Assembly (NCBI GenBank): GCA_902780785.1
Contig: CACZGS010000006.1
Coordinates: 1 to 64,000 of the forward strand
Reading direction: 5' to 3'
DNA length: 64,000 nucleotides
DNA from: Oscillospiraceae bacterium
GTDB lineage: Bacteria > Bacillota > Clostridia > Saccharofermentanales > Saccharofermentanaceae
Shown here: positions 53,422-62,160 of the stretch, one piece after another
How positions within the stretch are numbered: the first letter of the stretch is position 1
Layout of the letters: each line of letters begins with the position of its first letter
Translations under genes and position numbers: made by a program
The notes under the pieces: model-generated
What the model saw: the letters and a program-made list of their open reading frames with translations, nothing else
Databases searched by the model: none
Told to the model about the DNA's origin: nothing

Positions 53422-54645
53422 ATGAGAATAGGCATCTACGGAGGCTCGTTCGATCCCGTTCATGACGGTCACATAGCAATGATAAATTCCGCATTGAAGA
53501 GCGGATTCATTGACCTTGTGATCGTTATTCCTTCGGTCAGAAATAATTTCAAGCTCTATGCAAACAAGCTCCCGCCTCCGTACCGTCTCTACATGATGAA
53601 GGAGACAATTGAAGGACTCGGCATCAAGGACTGCTATGTAAACGACATCGAATACGATATCGAAGGCGTAAGCTATACCGCAGTGGTTCTTAAGGAGCTT
53701 TCTTCAGGCTCATATCTGAAGGATTTCCTGACAGATAACGGTGTCAAGAAAAAGAAGGCTGAAGAGCAGCATGAATTCTTCTGGATCATGGGTTCTGACA
53801 CGCTCGGCACTTTCGAGACATGGTATAACCCCGGTGAGATCCTTAACTATGCGACGCTCCTTGCAGCCGTAAGGCCCGGAGACACGACTGATGTCGACAA
53901 GGCAGCTGATTCCATAAGAAAGAATCTCGGAGGCAAGGTCGAGATCTTCCGCCTTAAGGGTGTTGACTGTTCTTCTTCTGAGATAACTACATCCGGTGAC
54001 TTTTCGAAGGTTCCTGAGCCTGCTAGAGAATTCATTAAGAGACATTCGCTCTATACTGAGAATACAAAGCTTGAGGGTGTTTCCGAGGCAGCTCGAAAAC
54101 AGTTCTACGAGAGTTCCGTATGGATGTACAAATATCTCGGAGGCAAGAGGCTCCTTCATACGCTTAATGTCGGCTATCTGTCCGCGCACCTGGCTGATGT
54201 CTTCGGCTGTGACAAGGATAAGGCCCTTATTGCAGGCGCTCTTCACGACTGCGCGAAAGAACTCCCGCTTGAGAAACAGACGGAACTTGCAAAGAAGTAT
54301 TCAGGTGATCTTTTCACCGAAAAGAAGCTCCTTCATTCGCCGGCCGGCGCGACGTTCGCCAAAGAGGAATTTGGCATTGAAGATAAGGAGATCCTTGATG
54401 CCATCTGCTATCACACGACAGGCCGGGGCAACATGACCCTCCTGGAGAAGATCGTCTATCTGGCAGATAAGATCGAACCTTCAAGAAACTACACTGACCT
54501 GACGCCCATCAGAACTGCTGCAGAGGTCGATCTCGACAGCGCTATGAGGATGACCGCGGCAGCCGTAAGGGACAAGTTCGTATCGCAGGGCAGGGACATC
54601 CATCCGATGACGCTTTTAATGATGCGTGATCTCGGAATGGAATAA
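53422..54645 (+). CDS. nadD: NadD nicotinate-nucleotide adenylyltransferase fused to YqeK-like HD hydrolase
   Basis: 407 residues with two enzymes in one chain. Residues 1 to about 205 are NadD: IYGGSFDPVHDGHI (nucleotidyltransferase motif), WIMGSDTLGTF and CSSSEI. Residues about 215-407 are a YqeK HD domain: RLLHTLNVGYLSAHLADVFG, GALHDCAKELP (HD), and YHTTGRGNMTLLEKIVYLADKIEPSR. NadD makes deamido-NAD; YqeK homologues hydrolyse Ap4A. These are usually separate neighbouring genes (nadD-yqeK-rsfS); here the same order is kept but the first two are fused. It starts three bases after purD. Confidence 0.92.
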   Translation: MRIGIYGGSFDPVHDGHIAMINSALKSGFIDLVIVIPSVRNNFKLYANKLPPPYRLYMMKETIEGLGIKDCYVNDIEYDIEGVSYTAVVLKELSSGSYLKDFLTDNGVKKKKAEEQHEFFWIMGSDTLGTFETWYNPGEILNYATLLAAVRPGDTTDVDKAADSIRKNLGGKVEIFRLKGVDCSSSEITTSGDFSKVPEPAREFIKRHSLYTENTKLEGVSEAARKQFYESSVWMYKYLGGKRLLHTLNVGYLSAHLADVFGCDKDKALIAGALHDCAKELPLEKQTELAKKYSGDLFTEKKLLHSPAGATFAKEEFGIEDKEILDAICYHTTGRGNMTLLEKIVYLADKIEPSRNYTDLTPIRTAAEVDLDSAMRMTAAAVRDKFVSQGRDIHPMTLLMMRDLGME

Positions 54646-54656
54646 ACATTTAAGTT

Positions 54657-54665
54657 TGTTATAAT
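54657..54665 (+). promoter_or_regulatory. Extended -10 promoter of rsfS
   Basis: TGtTATAAT about 30 bases before rsfS, just after the nadD-yqeK stop, so rsfS may also be expressed on its own. Confidence 0.5.
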
Positions 54666-54695
54666 CAAATCATCAATCAATCCAAGGAGATATTT

Positions 54696-55040
54696 ATGGA
54701 CACAAAAGAATTAGCCGCTAAGATCGTTGACATTCTTGACTCAAAGAAGGGTATCGATATTGAGACGATAGACCTTACTGGAAAGACTGTACTCGCAGAT
54801 TATTTCGTTCTCGCAAGCGGTAATTCGACCACACAGATCAAGTCTCTTGCAGATGAAGTCGAGTATGTCCTCAAGAAGGATTACGACATTACTCCCGACC
54901 ACATCGAAGGCCGTTCCGGCGACAAGTGGATCCTCCTGGACTACAAGGACGTTGTAGTTCATGTTATGGGCAGGGAAGAACGCCAGAATTACAACATCGA
55001 GAAGTTCTGGGAGACAAAGCGCAGAGAAGGCGAAGAGTAA
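54696..55040 (+). CDS. rsfS: Ribosomal silencing factor RsfS (Iojap)
   Basis: 114 residues with DYFVLASGNSTTQIKSLADEV, EGRSGDKWILLDYKDVVVHVM and the terminal YNIEKFW. It binds ribosomal protein L14 on the 50S subunit and blocks subunit joining in starvation. Ribosome site AAGGAG. Position after NadD-YqeK matches the common Firmicutes gene order. Confidence 0.94.
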   Translation: MDTKELAAKIVDILDSKKGIDIETIDLTGKTVLADYFVLASGNSTTQIKSLADEVEYVLKKDYDITPDHIEGRSGDKWILLDYKDVVVHVMGREERQNYNIEKFWETKRREGEE

Positions 55041-55075
55041 TCCGTTCTGGTAATTATTTTAAAATAATGTTTGAG

Positions 55076-55104
55076 ACCGGCAGGGAATTTCCTTGTCGGT
55101 TTTT
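55076..55104 (+). terminator. Probable terminator of rsfS, overlapping the comEA control region
   Basis: ACCGGCAGGG pairs with CCTTGTCGGT (with G-T pairs) and runs into TTTTT. A second perfect hairpin (TTTGTCGG/CCGACAAA, 55112-55133) follows. Both overlap the TTGTCG boxes of the comEA promoter. Confidence 0.5.
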
Positions 55105-55148
55105 GTTATATTTTGTCGGAAAAAACCGACAAAGCCCGGTGCTATGCT
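55093..55148 (+). promoter_or_regulatory. comEA promoter with three phased TTGTCG-like boxes
   Basis: TTGTCG (55093-55098), TTGTTA (55103-55108) and TTGTCG (55113-55118) are spaced exactly 10 bp apart. After 24 bases comes TATGCT (55143-55148) with TG in the extended -10 position. Spacing, orientation and flanking sequence match the Tad operon promoter. The predicted transcript start coincides with the ATG at 55155, so the mRNA may lack a leader. Confidence 0.7.
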
Positions 55149-55154
55149 TTTCGT

Positions 55155-55874
55155 ATGATCAAGAAGAGCACGAAAGCGACAATCAAGAAACTGGTCTATC
55201 CTCTGGCATTCATTCTGGTAATAATCCTGAGTGTCGTGTATAAGTTCGTGTTCAAGGGCAGAAACGATATCTCGGTCAGCGCATTTAAGAGCGGCAAGTC
55301 GGCGGTGATAACGGAAAGCGTGGAGAATCCTTCAGAAGTAACCGACGGTACCATGCCGACCGAAGCAACGACTACGAAAGCCTCAGAGACGATACAGATC
55401 ATCAGCGTCTATATCTGCGGTGAGGTAAGAAGACCTGGCATTTACGAAGCTCCGAAGGGTGTGATGTTAAATGACATTATCGAAGAGGCGGGCGGCCTTA
55501 CGGATGATGCCTCTGCGAATAATATCAACTTCGTCTACCAGATAACGGGCAACATGTCGATCTATATCCCTTCGAAGGCTGAGGTGGAGAAGGGCTTCAG
55601 CGGCGGTGACATCATAAGGCAGGAAGGTGTATATGTCTGGGGCAGCCAGCAGGGTTCATCCTCCGACGGAGTAAGCGGAACAGTCAGCATCGTTAATATC
55701 AATACCGCGACCGTTGACGAGCTTAAGACCCTGCCCGGAATAGGCGAAGTGACGGCCCAGACTATCGTTGACTACAGGAAGAAGAATCCTTTTAAGACTG
55801 TCGAAGATATCAAGAACGTCACAGGTATCGGTGACTCGAAATACAACAGGATAAAGGATTATATCTGCGTCTGA
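55155..55874 (+). CDS. comEA: ComEA-like competence DNA receptor
   Basis: 239 residues. A basic N-terminus and a membrane segment (about 14-34) anchor it outside the cell. A linker (about 40-85) leads to an SLBB-type domain (ISVYICGEVRRPGIYEAPKG, about 86-160). The C-terminal helix-hairpin-helix pair VNINTATVDELKTLPGIGEVTAQTIVDYR binds DNA (split here by the reading of two HhH motifs, to NVTGIGDSKYNRIKDYI). ComEA takes up transforming DNA at the surface. No ribosome site is seen; an upstream in-frame TTG reading is unlikely. No comEC follows: the next gene is convergent birA, abutting stop to stop. Confidence 0.9.
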   Translation: MIKKSTKATIKKLVYPLAFILVIILSVVYKFVFKGRNDISVSAFKSGKSAVITESVENPSEVTDGTMPTEATTTKASETIQIISVYICGEVRRPGIYEAPKGVMLNDIIEEAGGLTDDASANNINFVYQITGNMSIYIPSKAEVEKGFSGGDIIRQEGVYVWGSQQGSSSDGVSGTVSIVNINTATVDELKTLPGIGEVTAQTIVDYRKKNPFKTVEDIKNVTGIGDSKYNRIKDYICV

Positions 55875-56867
55875 TCAGGTATAGCCGTAAAGGCCCCTGA
55901 CACTGACCTCGCCGCTCCTGAGATCCGCTATGGAACCGTCATCGAACTTAACCTTGAGGGAGAAGTCTTCGTTGATCTCAATTGCAGTGCCTGAGCGTCC
56001 CTCGCTGTTCTCTGCAAGCTGCGGATAAGCGACGATCTTTGAGCCTACCGTAACGTTGCTCTTGCGGTAACGGGTAAGGTAGTACTCATCGTCAGGCCAC
56101 CTGTAAACGAGATCACCCAGAGATCTGATTAGCTCGGCGGCGAGCTTTGAACGGTCGAAAGTTTTTCTGCCGTTCTCGATCGAGATCGATGTGGCTATCT
56201 CAGATAATTCGGCAGGGAAGGACGTCTCGTTGACGTTGATGCCGATGCCGATAATGCAGTTGTCTATAAGTCCGCTCTCGGCCTCTGCCGTAACCTCCGT
56301 CAGAATGCCGCAGATCTTCTTCCTGTTCATGAGAAGGTCGTTTACCCATTTGACCTGCGAATCGATGCCGTAGGCGTTGTAGATCGCGTCAGAGACGGCG
56401 ATAGCGGTCCAGCTGGTAAGGTTGGCTATCTTATCGAACCCTGATTCCGGCTTGAACAGGTAGGAAAGATAAACGCCGACGCCCTTTGGGGAGGAGAAGC
56501 TCCTGCCGCGTCTGCCTTTGCCGCCCGTCTGATGGTCGGCTATAACGACCGTGCCGGACGGAGCGCCGTTCCTGGCCATGTCCTTCAGGACGTTGTTGGT
56601 GGAGTCCACGGAATCGAAAACATGTACATCCTTGGAAATGATCTCCGGAAGATGCACGGAAACTGAGCCTTTTGTTAAGATATCAGGGCTTTTGGTAAGA
56701 AGGTAACCCTTATTGGTCGATGAGGTTATCTCATAGCCTTCGTCCCTCAGTGCTTTTACGGCCGAATTGACCGCAGCTCTTGATACCCCCAGCTTACGGC
56801 TTATGGCCTCACCGGAGATAAAATCCTCTTCCCAGTAAATAATATTCAGTACATCATCCTTAAGCAT
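55875..56867 (-). CDS. birA: Biotin-protein ligase with HTH repressor domain
   Basis: 330 residues. An N-terminal winged helix (about 1-65, ISRKLGVSRAAVNSAVKALR) precedes the ligase core with DSTNNVLKDMA, GGKGRRGRSFSSPKG (biotinyl-AMP loop), KWVNDLLMNRKKICGIL and IGIGINVN. A small C-terminal SH3-like domain follows. It attaches biotin to carboxylases and should repress biotin genes. No biotin genes are in the window. Confidence 0.94.
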   Translation of the reverse strand: MLKDDVLNIIYWEEDFISGEAISRKLGVSRAAVNSAVKALRDEGYEITSSTNKGYLLTKSPDILTKGSVSVHLPEIISKDVHVFDSVDSTNNVLKDMARNGAPSGTVVIADHQTGGKGRRGRSFSSPKGVGVYLSYLFKPESGFDKIANLTSWTAIAVSDAIYNAYGIDSQVKWVNDLLMNRKKICGILTEVTAEAESGLIDNCIIGIGINVNETSFPAELSEIATSISIENGRKTFDRSKLAAELIRSLGDLVYRWPDDEYYLTRYRKSNVTVGSKIVAYPQLAENSEGRSGTAIEINEDFSLKVKFDDGSIADLRSGEVSVRGLYGYT

Positions 56868-57008
56868 TTTTCAGACTTTTAAGCCTCACTTTGACCCGAA
56901 ATTTAGTAAAAATATATAACTTATTAGCAAAAATAATAACACTTTATAGCGAATGTGCGGTAAAATATGTTTGGTAAAGTGCTTTATAGTGTGTGAACAA
57001 GGGTGAAC

Positions 57009-58763
57009 ATGGGTATATATTCTATTGTATTGGGAGTAGTAATGCTACTCAGCATGTTGTCTACTTTCGCGCTCGTACTCTTCTCGAGACGGGGCGCCAA
57101 TACGCTTGAGATTCTAATGTCGGTTTGTGTCATGATCAGTAACTCCGGTTACTTCATTTTATCATGCTCCAGAAACCTCCAGGAAGCAGTCTTAGCCAAC
57201 GCCCTGGCTTATGTAGGCGGAATCTTCCTGCCGCTCCTTATCGTTTATATCCTCATCGACTATTCGGATTCCAAGGTTCCTACATGGTTCTCGGTCGTTA
57301 TCCTTCTTATTAACCTTTTCGTATTCATTTCAACATTCCTTACGGACAGATTCCCGTATTTCTATGCATCTCTTCAGTTTGAGGCAGGAGCTCCTTCTCC
57401 TCTCATTAAAGAACCCGGACAGATCTATTACATCAGATACATTATCCTGGCTGTTGAAGTCGGACTTGCGGCATTCTTTACGATCCTGACCTATCTCGGC
57501 AAGCGTAATGCTTCATTCAGGCTCATGGTCACATACGCAGGTTCCCTGTTCGGCGTTATGCTCGTATATCTGGGATCACGCTTCTTCGGTCTGAAGTATG
57601 AGATAATCCCGTTCTTCTATCTGTTTTGCACATTGATCCTTGATTATGTAGTCGCGAGATCCACGATCTATAACGTTAACTTGAGTGTCCAGGAGAAGAT
57701 CAATGAGCTCAGCACCTTCGGATATATCGTTTTCGACAAGAAATATAACTATGTCGGAAGCAACCCCGTGTCCGAGAAGTTCTTCCCCGAGATCGGCAAT
57801 GCCAGGATCGATTCAAAGATCATCGCGAAAGACTATGCCCTGAAGGATCTCCTTAAGTGGGTGGCACAGTGCGCCGAAGTCGATAATCCGGAAAAGAAGC
57901 AGAACAAGTATACGAAATCCATCGTCATTAACGACAGAAACCCCAGCGAGAGAAGATTCCTTGAGTGCGAATTGAGCTTTATCCATTTCGGCTTCAAGAA
58001 TCACGTCTCAGGCTATCTCGTTGAGATCACAGACGATACAGAGCAGCACAACATGATCGAGTCCATGAGCTTCAAGGGTGAGTCCTTAAAGCGTGAGGTA
58101 GAGCGTCAGACTAAGAGAGCAAAGTCGATGCAGATGTCTACCATCCTCGGCATGGCGGCCATGATCGAATCACGTGACAACTCCACAGGTGGTCACATCA
58201 ACAGAACATCCGCCTGCGTTGCTTTGTTCGTAGAACATCTCCGTAAGCTTGACGACTACAACATGAGCGAGAATTACTGGGATTCAGTAATCAACGCCGC
58301 ACCTCTCCATGACCTTGGTAAGATCGCCGTTGACGATTCCATCTTAAGAAAGCCTTCCGGCCTTACTGACGAGGAATACGAGAAGATGAAGATCCACGCC
58401 GCTTACGGCGCGAAGATCATGAGCAAGGTCCTCGAAGACGTTGAAGATAAGGAATTCGTAAGAGTAGCTACGAACGTTGCGCACTACCATCACGAGAAAT
58501 ATAACGGCACAGGATATCCCGACCAGTTAAGAGGCGAGAGCATCCCGTTCGAGGCAAGGATAATGGCTCTGGCAGATGTTTTCGATGCCTTGGCAAGCCG
58601 CCGTTATTACAAGGATCCGATGTCCTACGACGAAGCTTTCGAGCTCATCAGACAGGAACTGGGACATCACTTCGATCCGCACCTCGGCCGCATCTTTATC
58701 TCTCTGAAGAAAGAAATTATTGCGCTCTACGAATCTTTCGAGCACACGGATTACGCAAGATAA
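57009..58763 (+). CDS. Membrane-sensor HD-GYP-type phosphodiesterase
   Basis: About 584 residues. The N-terminal 220 residues hold seven membrane segments like the 7TM sensor domain of histidine kinases. A PAS-like region (about 235-345) follows. The C-terminal HD-GYP domain (about 365-584) has HDLGKIAVDDSILRKPSGL, AHYHHEKYNGTGYPDQLRG (GYP motif in the form NGTGYP) and IMALADVFDALASRRYY. HD-GYP proteins hydrolyse cyclic di-GMP or related dinucleotides. I prefer the ATG at 57009 to the GTG at 57003. A TATAGT box lies about 20 bases upstream. Terminator follows. Confidence 0.9.
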   Translation: MGIYSIVLGVVMLLSMLSTFALVLFSRRGANTLEILMSVCVMISNSGYFILSCSRNLQEAVLANALAYVGGIFLPLLIVYILIDYSDSKVPTWFSVVILLINLFVFISTFLTDRFPYFYASLQFEAGAPSPLIKEPGQIYYIRYIILAVEVGLAAFFTILTYLGKRNASFRLMVTYAGSLFGVMLVYLGSRFFGLKYEIIPFFYLFCTLILDYVVARSTIYNVNLSVQEKINELSTFGYIVFDKKYNYVGSNPVSEKFFPEIGNARIDSKIIAKDYALKDLLKWVAQCAEVDNPEKKQNKYTKSIVINDRNPSERRFLECELSFIHFGFKNHVSGYLVEITDDTEQHNMIESMSFKGESLKREVERQTKRAKSMQMSTILGMAAMIESRDNSTGGHINRTSACVALFVEHLRKLDDYNMSENYWDSVINAAPLHDLGKIAVDDSILRKPSGLTDEEYEKMKIHAAYGAKIMSKVLEDVEDKEFVRVATNVAHYHHEKYNGTGYPDQLRGESIPFEARIMALADVFDALASRRYYKDPMSYDEAFELIRQELGHHFDPHLGRIFISLKKEIIALYESFEHTDYAR

Positions 58764-58766
58764 AAT

Positions 58767-58793
58767 AAAGGCTGTCTGAGACAGCCTTTTTTC
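58767..58793 (+). terminator. Terminator after the HD-GYP gene
   Basis: AAGGCTGTCT pairs with AGACAGCCTT over a short loop, followed by TTTT. Confidence 0.9.
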
Positions 58794-58812
58794 ATTCTAT
58801 ACTTTGGAATAA

Positions 58813-58846
58813 CTTATCGATAAGATAGTATCAGGACATAGATACT
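58813..58846 (+). promoter_or_regulatory. Palindrome and inverted repeat upstream of the unknown gene cluster
   Basis: A perfect 12-bp palindrome CTTATCGATAAG (58813-58824) is followed by AGTATC and GATACT half-sites eight bases apart (58827-58846). This compact dyad array before the first gene looks like an operator. No regulator is recognised nearby. Confidence 0.4.
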
Positions 58847-58873
58847 GTCTGATAAAACTATGGGGAAAATAAT

Positions 58874-59290
58874 ATGGAATTTGAGCAATTAAATAAAGAT
58901 TGGAATGCTGAACCTAATGCTCCGGAAGTGGAGATAACTGTAACCGGAAACGATGTTGTTGTCGAATTCTATTTGAATGCATTTCAATTTGAAGCATTTA
59001 ATGAGGGCGATAAAGCGGTACTCACATTTCGTGATTGTCTGCAATACAGGTATGGCAGTCCGAACGATGAAGGCTTTTATGATCATTCAAGGTATAAAGC
59101 GTTCGGCGTTAAGTGGGGTGAGTTCTATCTTGTTCATGATTCCGACTGGAAGGATAACTTCCCTGATCCTGTTGCAGTCAGCAGCCAGCCAACTGATGAG
59201 CTAAACCATTATCTGTTCTATTTCCGCGATGGTGCTTTCGAGTGCATTGCTAAGGACTATGAACTTAAGAAGATGCCGTTTGAAGGTTAG
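58874..59290 (+). CDS. Unknown protein A of an immunity-like cluster
   Basis: 138 residues, acidic, no membrane segment. Aromatic-rich words such as DCLQYRYGSPNDEGFY, VKWGEFYLVHDSDWKDNF and HYLFYFRDGAFECIA. The overall look (small, acidic, Trp/Tyr rich, predicted beta-rich) is that of immunity proteins from polymorphic toxin loci, but I do not recognise a named family. First of five small unknown genes in a row, six bases from the next. Confidence 0.65.
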   Translation: MEFEQLNKDWNAEPNAPEVEITVTGNDVVVEFYLNAFQFEAFNEGDKAVLTFRDCLQYRYGSPNDEGFYDHSRYKAFGVKWGEFYLVHDSDWKDNFPDPVAVSSQPTDELNHYLFYFRDGAFECIAKDYELKKMPFEG

Positions 59291-59296
59291 TGAAAT

Positions 59297-59929
59297 ATGA
59301 ATCATATAGAGATAAGAAAGCATATTATTCCTTCAGGATATAAGACCAGGGTGTTTTTCATAGATGACAAACCCTTGTATGAATATTTTAATGTATGGGT
59401 AAGTAAGGGTGACGAATTGTGGGAGAGACTCCGCAAACCCGATATGTTGGAAATAACCTGGGGCGATGTAATGGATTTTGAGGGCGATAACCGCTTCATG
59501 AGATTCTTGCTGCAGCAGGATAAGGCTTGTTTGCCAATACTGAGTTGTCCTGATGATATGGATTTTTCTTGTGTGTTAATTGTTGCAGATGTTATGAAGG
59601 AGAACGGTAAAGTATCCTGGAAACGTATGGGCATAGTAAATAACACCCGTGAATCAGCATTCCCTCCTGATAAATACGGAATACTCTTCTATGATAATTT
59701 TACTGATGAAGAGTGGGATAAGTATGGTGATATAGTTTTCGAGCCTGAAGACAGTCCTAAATATAAGAAATGGATAAGCAAGAACTGGTCCGAAGAGCTT
59801 TATCGGAGAAGGATTAATTACACTTATCCTTTCTTAATGAATGAAGATAACATAACCTGGTTTGAGGATTGCAGTTTTGAATTCGACAGTGAAGAGTATG
59901 AAACGGTGGTAGGAAAGTGTTATCAATGA
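59297..59929 (+). CDS. Unknown protein B of an immunity-like cluster
   Basis: 210 residues, acidic, soluble, not recognised. Contains YFNVWVSKGDELWERL, DFEGDNRFMRFLL, GILFYDNFTDEEWDKYGD and many Trp and Tyr. The next gene begins inside its stop (ATGA), so the two are co-translated. Confidence 0.6.
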   Translation: MNHIEIRKHIIPSGYKTRVFFIDDKPLYEYFNVWVSKGDELWERLRKPDMLEITWGDVMDFEGDNRFMRFLLQQDKACLPILSCPDDMDFSCVLIVADVMKENGKVSWKRMGIVNNTRESAFPPDKYGILFYDNFTDEEWDKYGDIVFEPEDSPKYKKWISKNWSEELYRRRINYTYPFLMNEDNITWFEDCSFEFDSEEYETVVGKCYQ

Positions 59930-60888
59930 TACAGCATTTGAGTAATAATCCTGGCAGACCAATGAGTCTTGAGGAATATAAAGAATATGAGAAAGAGTAT
60001 GAAAAGACTCTGATCAAGTCATATGAAGCTTTTCAGGCCGCTGGTCATGAATGGTGCTGGTGCCTTGTAGGAAACATTAAGGAGCAGCGTGAATATGGCG
60101 AGGAGCATGAGATCAAAAAGGGCACTAAGGCATTCTCTGGTGGTTCCAAAGTGCATATTGCGCCTGTTCAATGGGGCGATGGTGGAGAAAACGTCATTGT
60201 TATTGGTGTTCCCAGATATGGCAAGAGCAATATTGAGATCATAATGCGGTCTAAGGATATTGAGAATTACCGGCTTAAGAGAGTATTTAAACCTGAGATC
60301 ATAAAGCTTATGTGTGCCTCAGAACATTTATGGTGGAATGATACTTTTGAGGATAGAGACAGGATCATTGAGTGGCTTGATTATCTGGCTCCGGAAGAAG
60401 CGAAAAAAGAACGGGAAAGAATAACAGCAGCTGATAAAGTGACGGGTTACATTAAGTATCTTGCCGACAATGAACGCTGGTATTTCGAATTGGATGCAGA
60501 TGGATATGCGACCAGACAGATCGTAATTGATAACAACGGTTGCCATATGTCATGCTTTGAGTATTGCTTGGCTGAAGGTGTTGTAGATCCGGCAGACTTT
60601 GATGGCGAAGGCATCTCTCAGTGGATATCAAAAGAAGAGTTTTATGATGAGTGGAACAGTCTGTTAAGCCAACACATTGATACTTGGAAAGCCACGAAAA
60701 CAAATTATCCAATAGGAAGCATTTGTTCTGGAAAGACCAAAGCTTTTTATCCACAAGGACAAATAGTCGAAGGCGATGGTTTTATAGGTGTTTGTAAGAT
60801 GGAATCAGGTTCGCTGCACGAGATAAAGAACTATAGCGTTTGTGATTACGATGACAGTAATATGTGGTTGGTATTAAAACAAATATAG
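59926..60888 (+). CDS. Unknown protein C of an immunity-like cluster
   Basis: 320 residues. The N-terminal 35 residues are a charged helix (LEEYKEYEKEYEKTL). A central region has HEWCWCLVGNI, KGTKAFSGGSKVHIA, WGDGGENVIVIG and NYRLKRVFKPEI. These words remind me of orphan immunity proteins in gut bacteria, but the link is from memory and uncertain. The C-terminal third (about 165-320) looks like a second small domain. Coupled to gene B by ATGA overlap; 69 bases to gene D. Confidence 0.6.
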   Translation: MIQHLSNNPGRPMSLEEYKEYEKEYEKTLIKSYEAFQAAGHEWCWCLVGNIKEQREYGEEHEIKKGTKAFSGGSKVHIAPVQWGDGGENVIVIGVPRYGKSNIEIIMRSKDIENYRLKRVFKPEIIKLMCASEHLWWNDTFEDRDRIIEWLDYLAPEEAKKERERITAADKVTGYIKYLADNERWYFELDADGYATRQIVIDNNGCHMSCFEYCLAEGVVDPADFDGEGISQWISKEEFYDEWNSLLSQHIDTWKATKTNYPIGSICSGKTKAFYPQGQIVEGDGFIGVCKMESGSLHEIKNYSVCDYDDSNMWLVLKQI

Positions 60889-60957
60889 AAACACTGAGGT
60901 TTTGAAGTGATCATTAATGGAAACAGGCATAATACTTTAGCAGTTACGGGGTGAAAA

Positions 60958-61995
60958 ATGGAAGCTAAAATACTTGAATTGGTAGATAAATATATTGTTT
61001 ATCCGAAAGAGACAGTTAAAGAACTGATAAGTTCTTCTTCGCGTGTTGAATATGCAACCGCAGCAACAGGATATTTAGAGGGATATTATTGTCCGCGCCG
61101 TATTGAATTGTATGTTTCAGGATGCAAAAGAGGAAGACTGATCAAAAAACCGGGTGAATATTTCGACGGATTCACATATTACTTTTCTGCTGATAACGAG
61201 ATCAGCTTGATCGATACTTATTGTTCGCTGGAGTTGTTGATCAGGGAAGGCGATTATGTTTTCGGCATTTATTATTGGAAATCTCAGGAAAGCGATTACT
61301 TTTTACTGAGTCGCATTACAGTAGCCCATTATAAAGATAAGCTGATCCGGTGTTATTCTGAATACATTGTTGCCCGTTGTGATATTTGGAAAGAAATGAA
61401 TCCCAAAGATAACATGCGCATATATACAGATAGCGAAGAATATCTTTATTCAGATGAAGCTGTTCCAACGATCGAAAAAATAATCTCGAAACACGTGGAT
61501 TATAACTGTATCGATAGAATTGACAAGGTCATTAGCAGTAATGAATATGATGTCGCCAGGATCAATAACAGTGAGAAGAAAACGAAAGTAAAAACAGATA
61601 ACCAAAAGAGTCTTTGCAAGAAGCTTGAGAAGAAAATCGACCAGGATATGTCACTCGATGAGGCGATACAGGCCTTTTTCGACGTTGTTGCTGAAGCCAA
61701 ACCTAATGACGAGGAGATGCTTCTTTATGAGGTAGGATGCTATTCTGTTGATAGTGATTCCAAAGCGTGTATGTTCTGTCTCGTCCGTCAAACTCCGTCG
61801 CCTGATGGTGAGTTCTATCAGATGCATCTTGAACTTCAGTATGATATCTGTGATGAAGTGCGTTCATTAAACGAATGTGAGTGGCATGAGAAAGGCGATG
61901 ATGACCTGCGGGAGTATGTGAAGAATTCCGAAGCATACAAGGTGCTTAAGGATAAACCTATAAAGAAAATTAGTGTTGGGGTTGATGAGACCTGA
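60958..61995 (+). CDS. Unknown protein D of an immunity-like cluster
   Basis: 345 residues, not recognised. Two parts can be seen. Residues about 1-190 are beta-rich with many Tyr (GYYCPRRIELYVSG, FDGFTYYFSADNEISL, VFGIYYWKSQESDYFLL). After a Lys-rich linker (about 200-220), residues about 225-345 (MSLDEAIQAFFDVV, MFCLVRQTPSPDGEFYQMHL) form a smaller acidic domain. Base composition is AT-rich like genes A-C. Preceded by GGGGTGA. Confidence 0.6.
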   Translation: MEAKILELVDKYIVYPKETVKELISSSSRVEYATAATGYLEGYYCPRRIELYVSGCKRGRLIKKPGEYFDGFTYYFSADNEISLIDTYCSLELLIREGDYVFGIYYWKSQESDYFLLSRITVAHYKDKLIRCYSEYIVARCDIWKEMNPKDNMRIYTDSEEYLYSDEAVPTIEKIISKHVDYNCIDRIDKVISSNEYDVARINNSEKKTKVKTDNQKSLCKKLEKKIDQDMSLDEAIQAFFDVVAEAKPNDEEMLLYEVGCYSVDSDSKACMFCLVRQTPSPDGEFYQMHLELQYDICDEVRSLNECEWHEKGDDDLREYVKNSEAYKVLKDKPIKKISVGVDET

Positions 61996-62035
61996 GAATA
62001 CAGTAATACAATAAATCAACAATTAACCAATCCCA

Positions 62036-62066
62036 AGCACCTCTGAAAAGGGGTGCTCGTTTTTTA
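62036..62066 (+). terminator. Terminator after unknown gene D
   Basis: GCACCTC pairs with GGGGTGC (one G-T pair) over TGAAAA and is followed by TTTTTT. Confidence 0.75.
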
Positions 62067-62160
62067 GTGCTTTTTTAGTGCGGAAAAGTACATTTATTGT
62101 CACTATGGGTTTTATACAATGAAATTGTTATAAAATACTTTTTCAAGGAGGAAATGCCAT

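Noticed and set aside
55076..55133. Explaining the TTGTCG boxes at comEA as only a terminator
   Set aside because: Hairpins do overlap there, but the Tad promoter shows the same phased boxes with no matching hairpin partner, and both have the same 24-base gap to a -10.
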